A stretch of DNA of 5,831 bases from an uncultured Ruminococcus sp. Lineage in GTDB: Bacteria > Bacillota > Clostridia > Oscillospirales > Ruminococcaceae. Each line of letters opens with the position of its first letter. The first letter of the stretch is position 1. Of this stretch, positions 5,749-5,831 are shown in pieces. Below the pieces are notes generated by a model. That model did no database searches. It had not been told where the DNA came from and saw only the letters and a list, made by a program, of their open reading frames with translations. Where the stretch lies: the NCBI GenBank assembly GCA_947177345.1, contig CAMWUB010000107.1:1-5831 (forward strand), in the 5' to 3' direction. Made by a program: the position numbers and the translations under genes.

Positions 5749-5831
5749 TTATACACATCACCCACCCCCCGCACGGTACAGGAATGGCGTATGCCGGGTG
5801 CGGGTGGAAAAAAAGAAGGGGGGGGGGGGGG
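5749..5831. other. Illumina Nextera adapter read-through at contig end (artefact)
   Basis: TTATACACATC (5749-5759) is the 3' part of the Tn5 mosaic end used in Nextera libraries. Exactly 24 bases later, the length of the rest of the read adapter plus an 8-base index, 5784-5807 aligns to the 24-base P7 end. Sixteen positions match, including CGTATGCCG at 5788-5796, and all eight mismatches are G in the window, as expected of low-quality two-colour base calls. A-rich sequence (5808-5817) and 14 G (5818-5831) then follow, the usual ending of reads that run off the fragment. HsdM similarity breaks at the same point. The first seven mosaic-end bases are not visible before 5749, so the exact junction may be a base or more off. 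Confidence 0.92.

Noticed and set aside
5760..5807. Inverted repeat CCACCCCCCGCAC / GTGCGGGTGG and a novel HsdM C-terminus rich in H, P, R and G
   Set aside because: Both arise from miscalled adapter bases biased to C and G; the frame beyond 5748 is not genomic.
5818..5831. Poly-G tract as a phase-variable or slippage tract in an R-M gene
   Set aside because: Homopolymer tracts do cause phase variation in some R-M genes, but this one follows a P7 adapter match and poly-A and ends the contig, so it is the dark-cycle signal of two-colour sequencing.

Overview
The window looks like a low-GC Gram-positive chromosome or mobile element, most likely a gut Clostridia member of the Ruminococcus/Lachnospiraceae kind. 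This rests on AT-rich DNA, AGGAGG-type ribosome binding sites, short T-tailed intrinsic terminators and relaxase/HsdM sequences of Firmicutes flavour. It reads as accessory DNA: a small mobilization module followed by the start of a type I restriction-modification (R-M) operon.

Layout. Positions 1-108 hold a -10-like box, a 19-bp palindrome and a terminator-like hairpin in front of a ribbon-helix-helix MobC-like gene (109-381). That gene overlaps a very short relaxase-like gene (375-959). A textbook intrinsic terminator (1033-1071) closes the module. The 521-bp gap at 960-1480 then holds a decayed coding remnant (about 1074-1307), an 11-bp inverted repeat (1304-1334), a pair of GTGTCGC direct repeats 22 bp apart, and a strong extended -10 promoter (1417-1445).

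That promoter drives four closely spaced same-strand genes with gaps of 20, 15 and 7 bp. They are a wHTH-WYL-WCX transcriptional regulator, an unrecognised TPR-repeat protein, a protein joining a DUF2314-like region to a C-terminal SseB-like domain, and hsdM, the modification subunit of a type I R-M system. hsdM has no stop in the window and runs to the contig end; hsdS and hsdR are presumably beyond it. The simplest reading is a WYL-controlled type I R-M defence operon with two extra proteins inserted between regulator and methyltransferase. What those two do is the open biological question here.

Data-quality warning. The last ~83 bases (5749-5831) are almost certainly Illumina Nextera adapter read-through, not genome. 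They contain the mosaic-end string TTATACACATC, an exactly spaced index slot, a P7-like tail whose every mismatch is a G, then poly-A and poly-G. The native hsdM sequence stops at about 5748, and the translated tail after residue 359 should be ignored.
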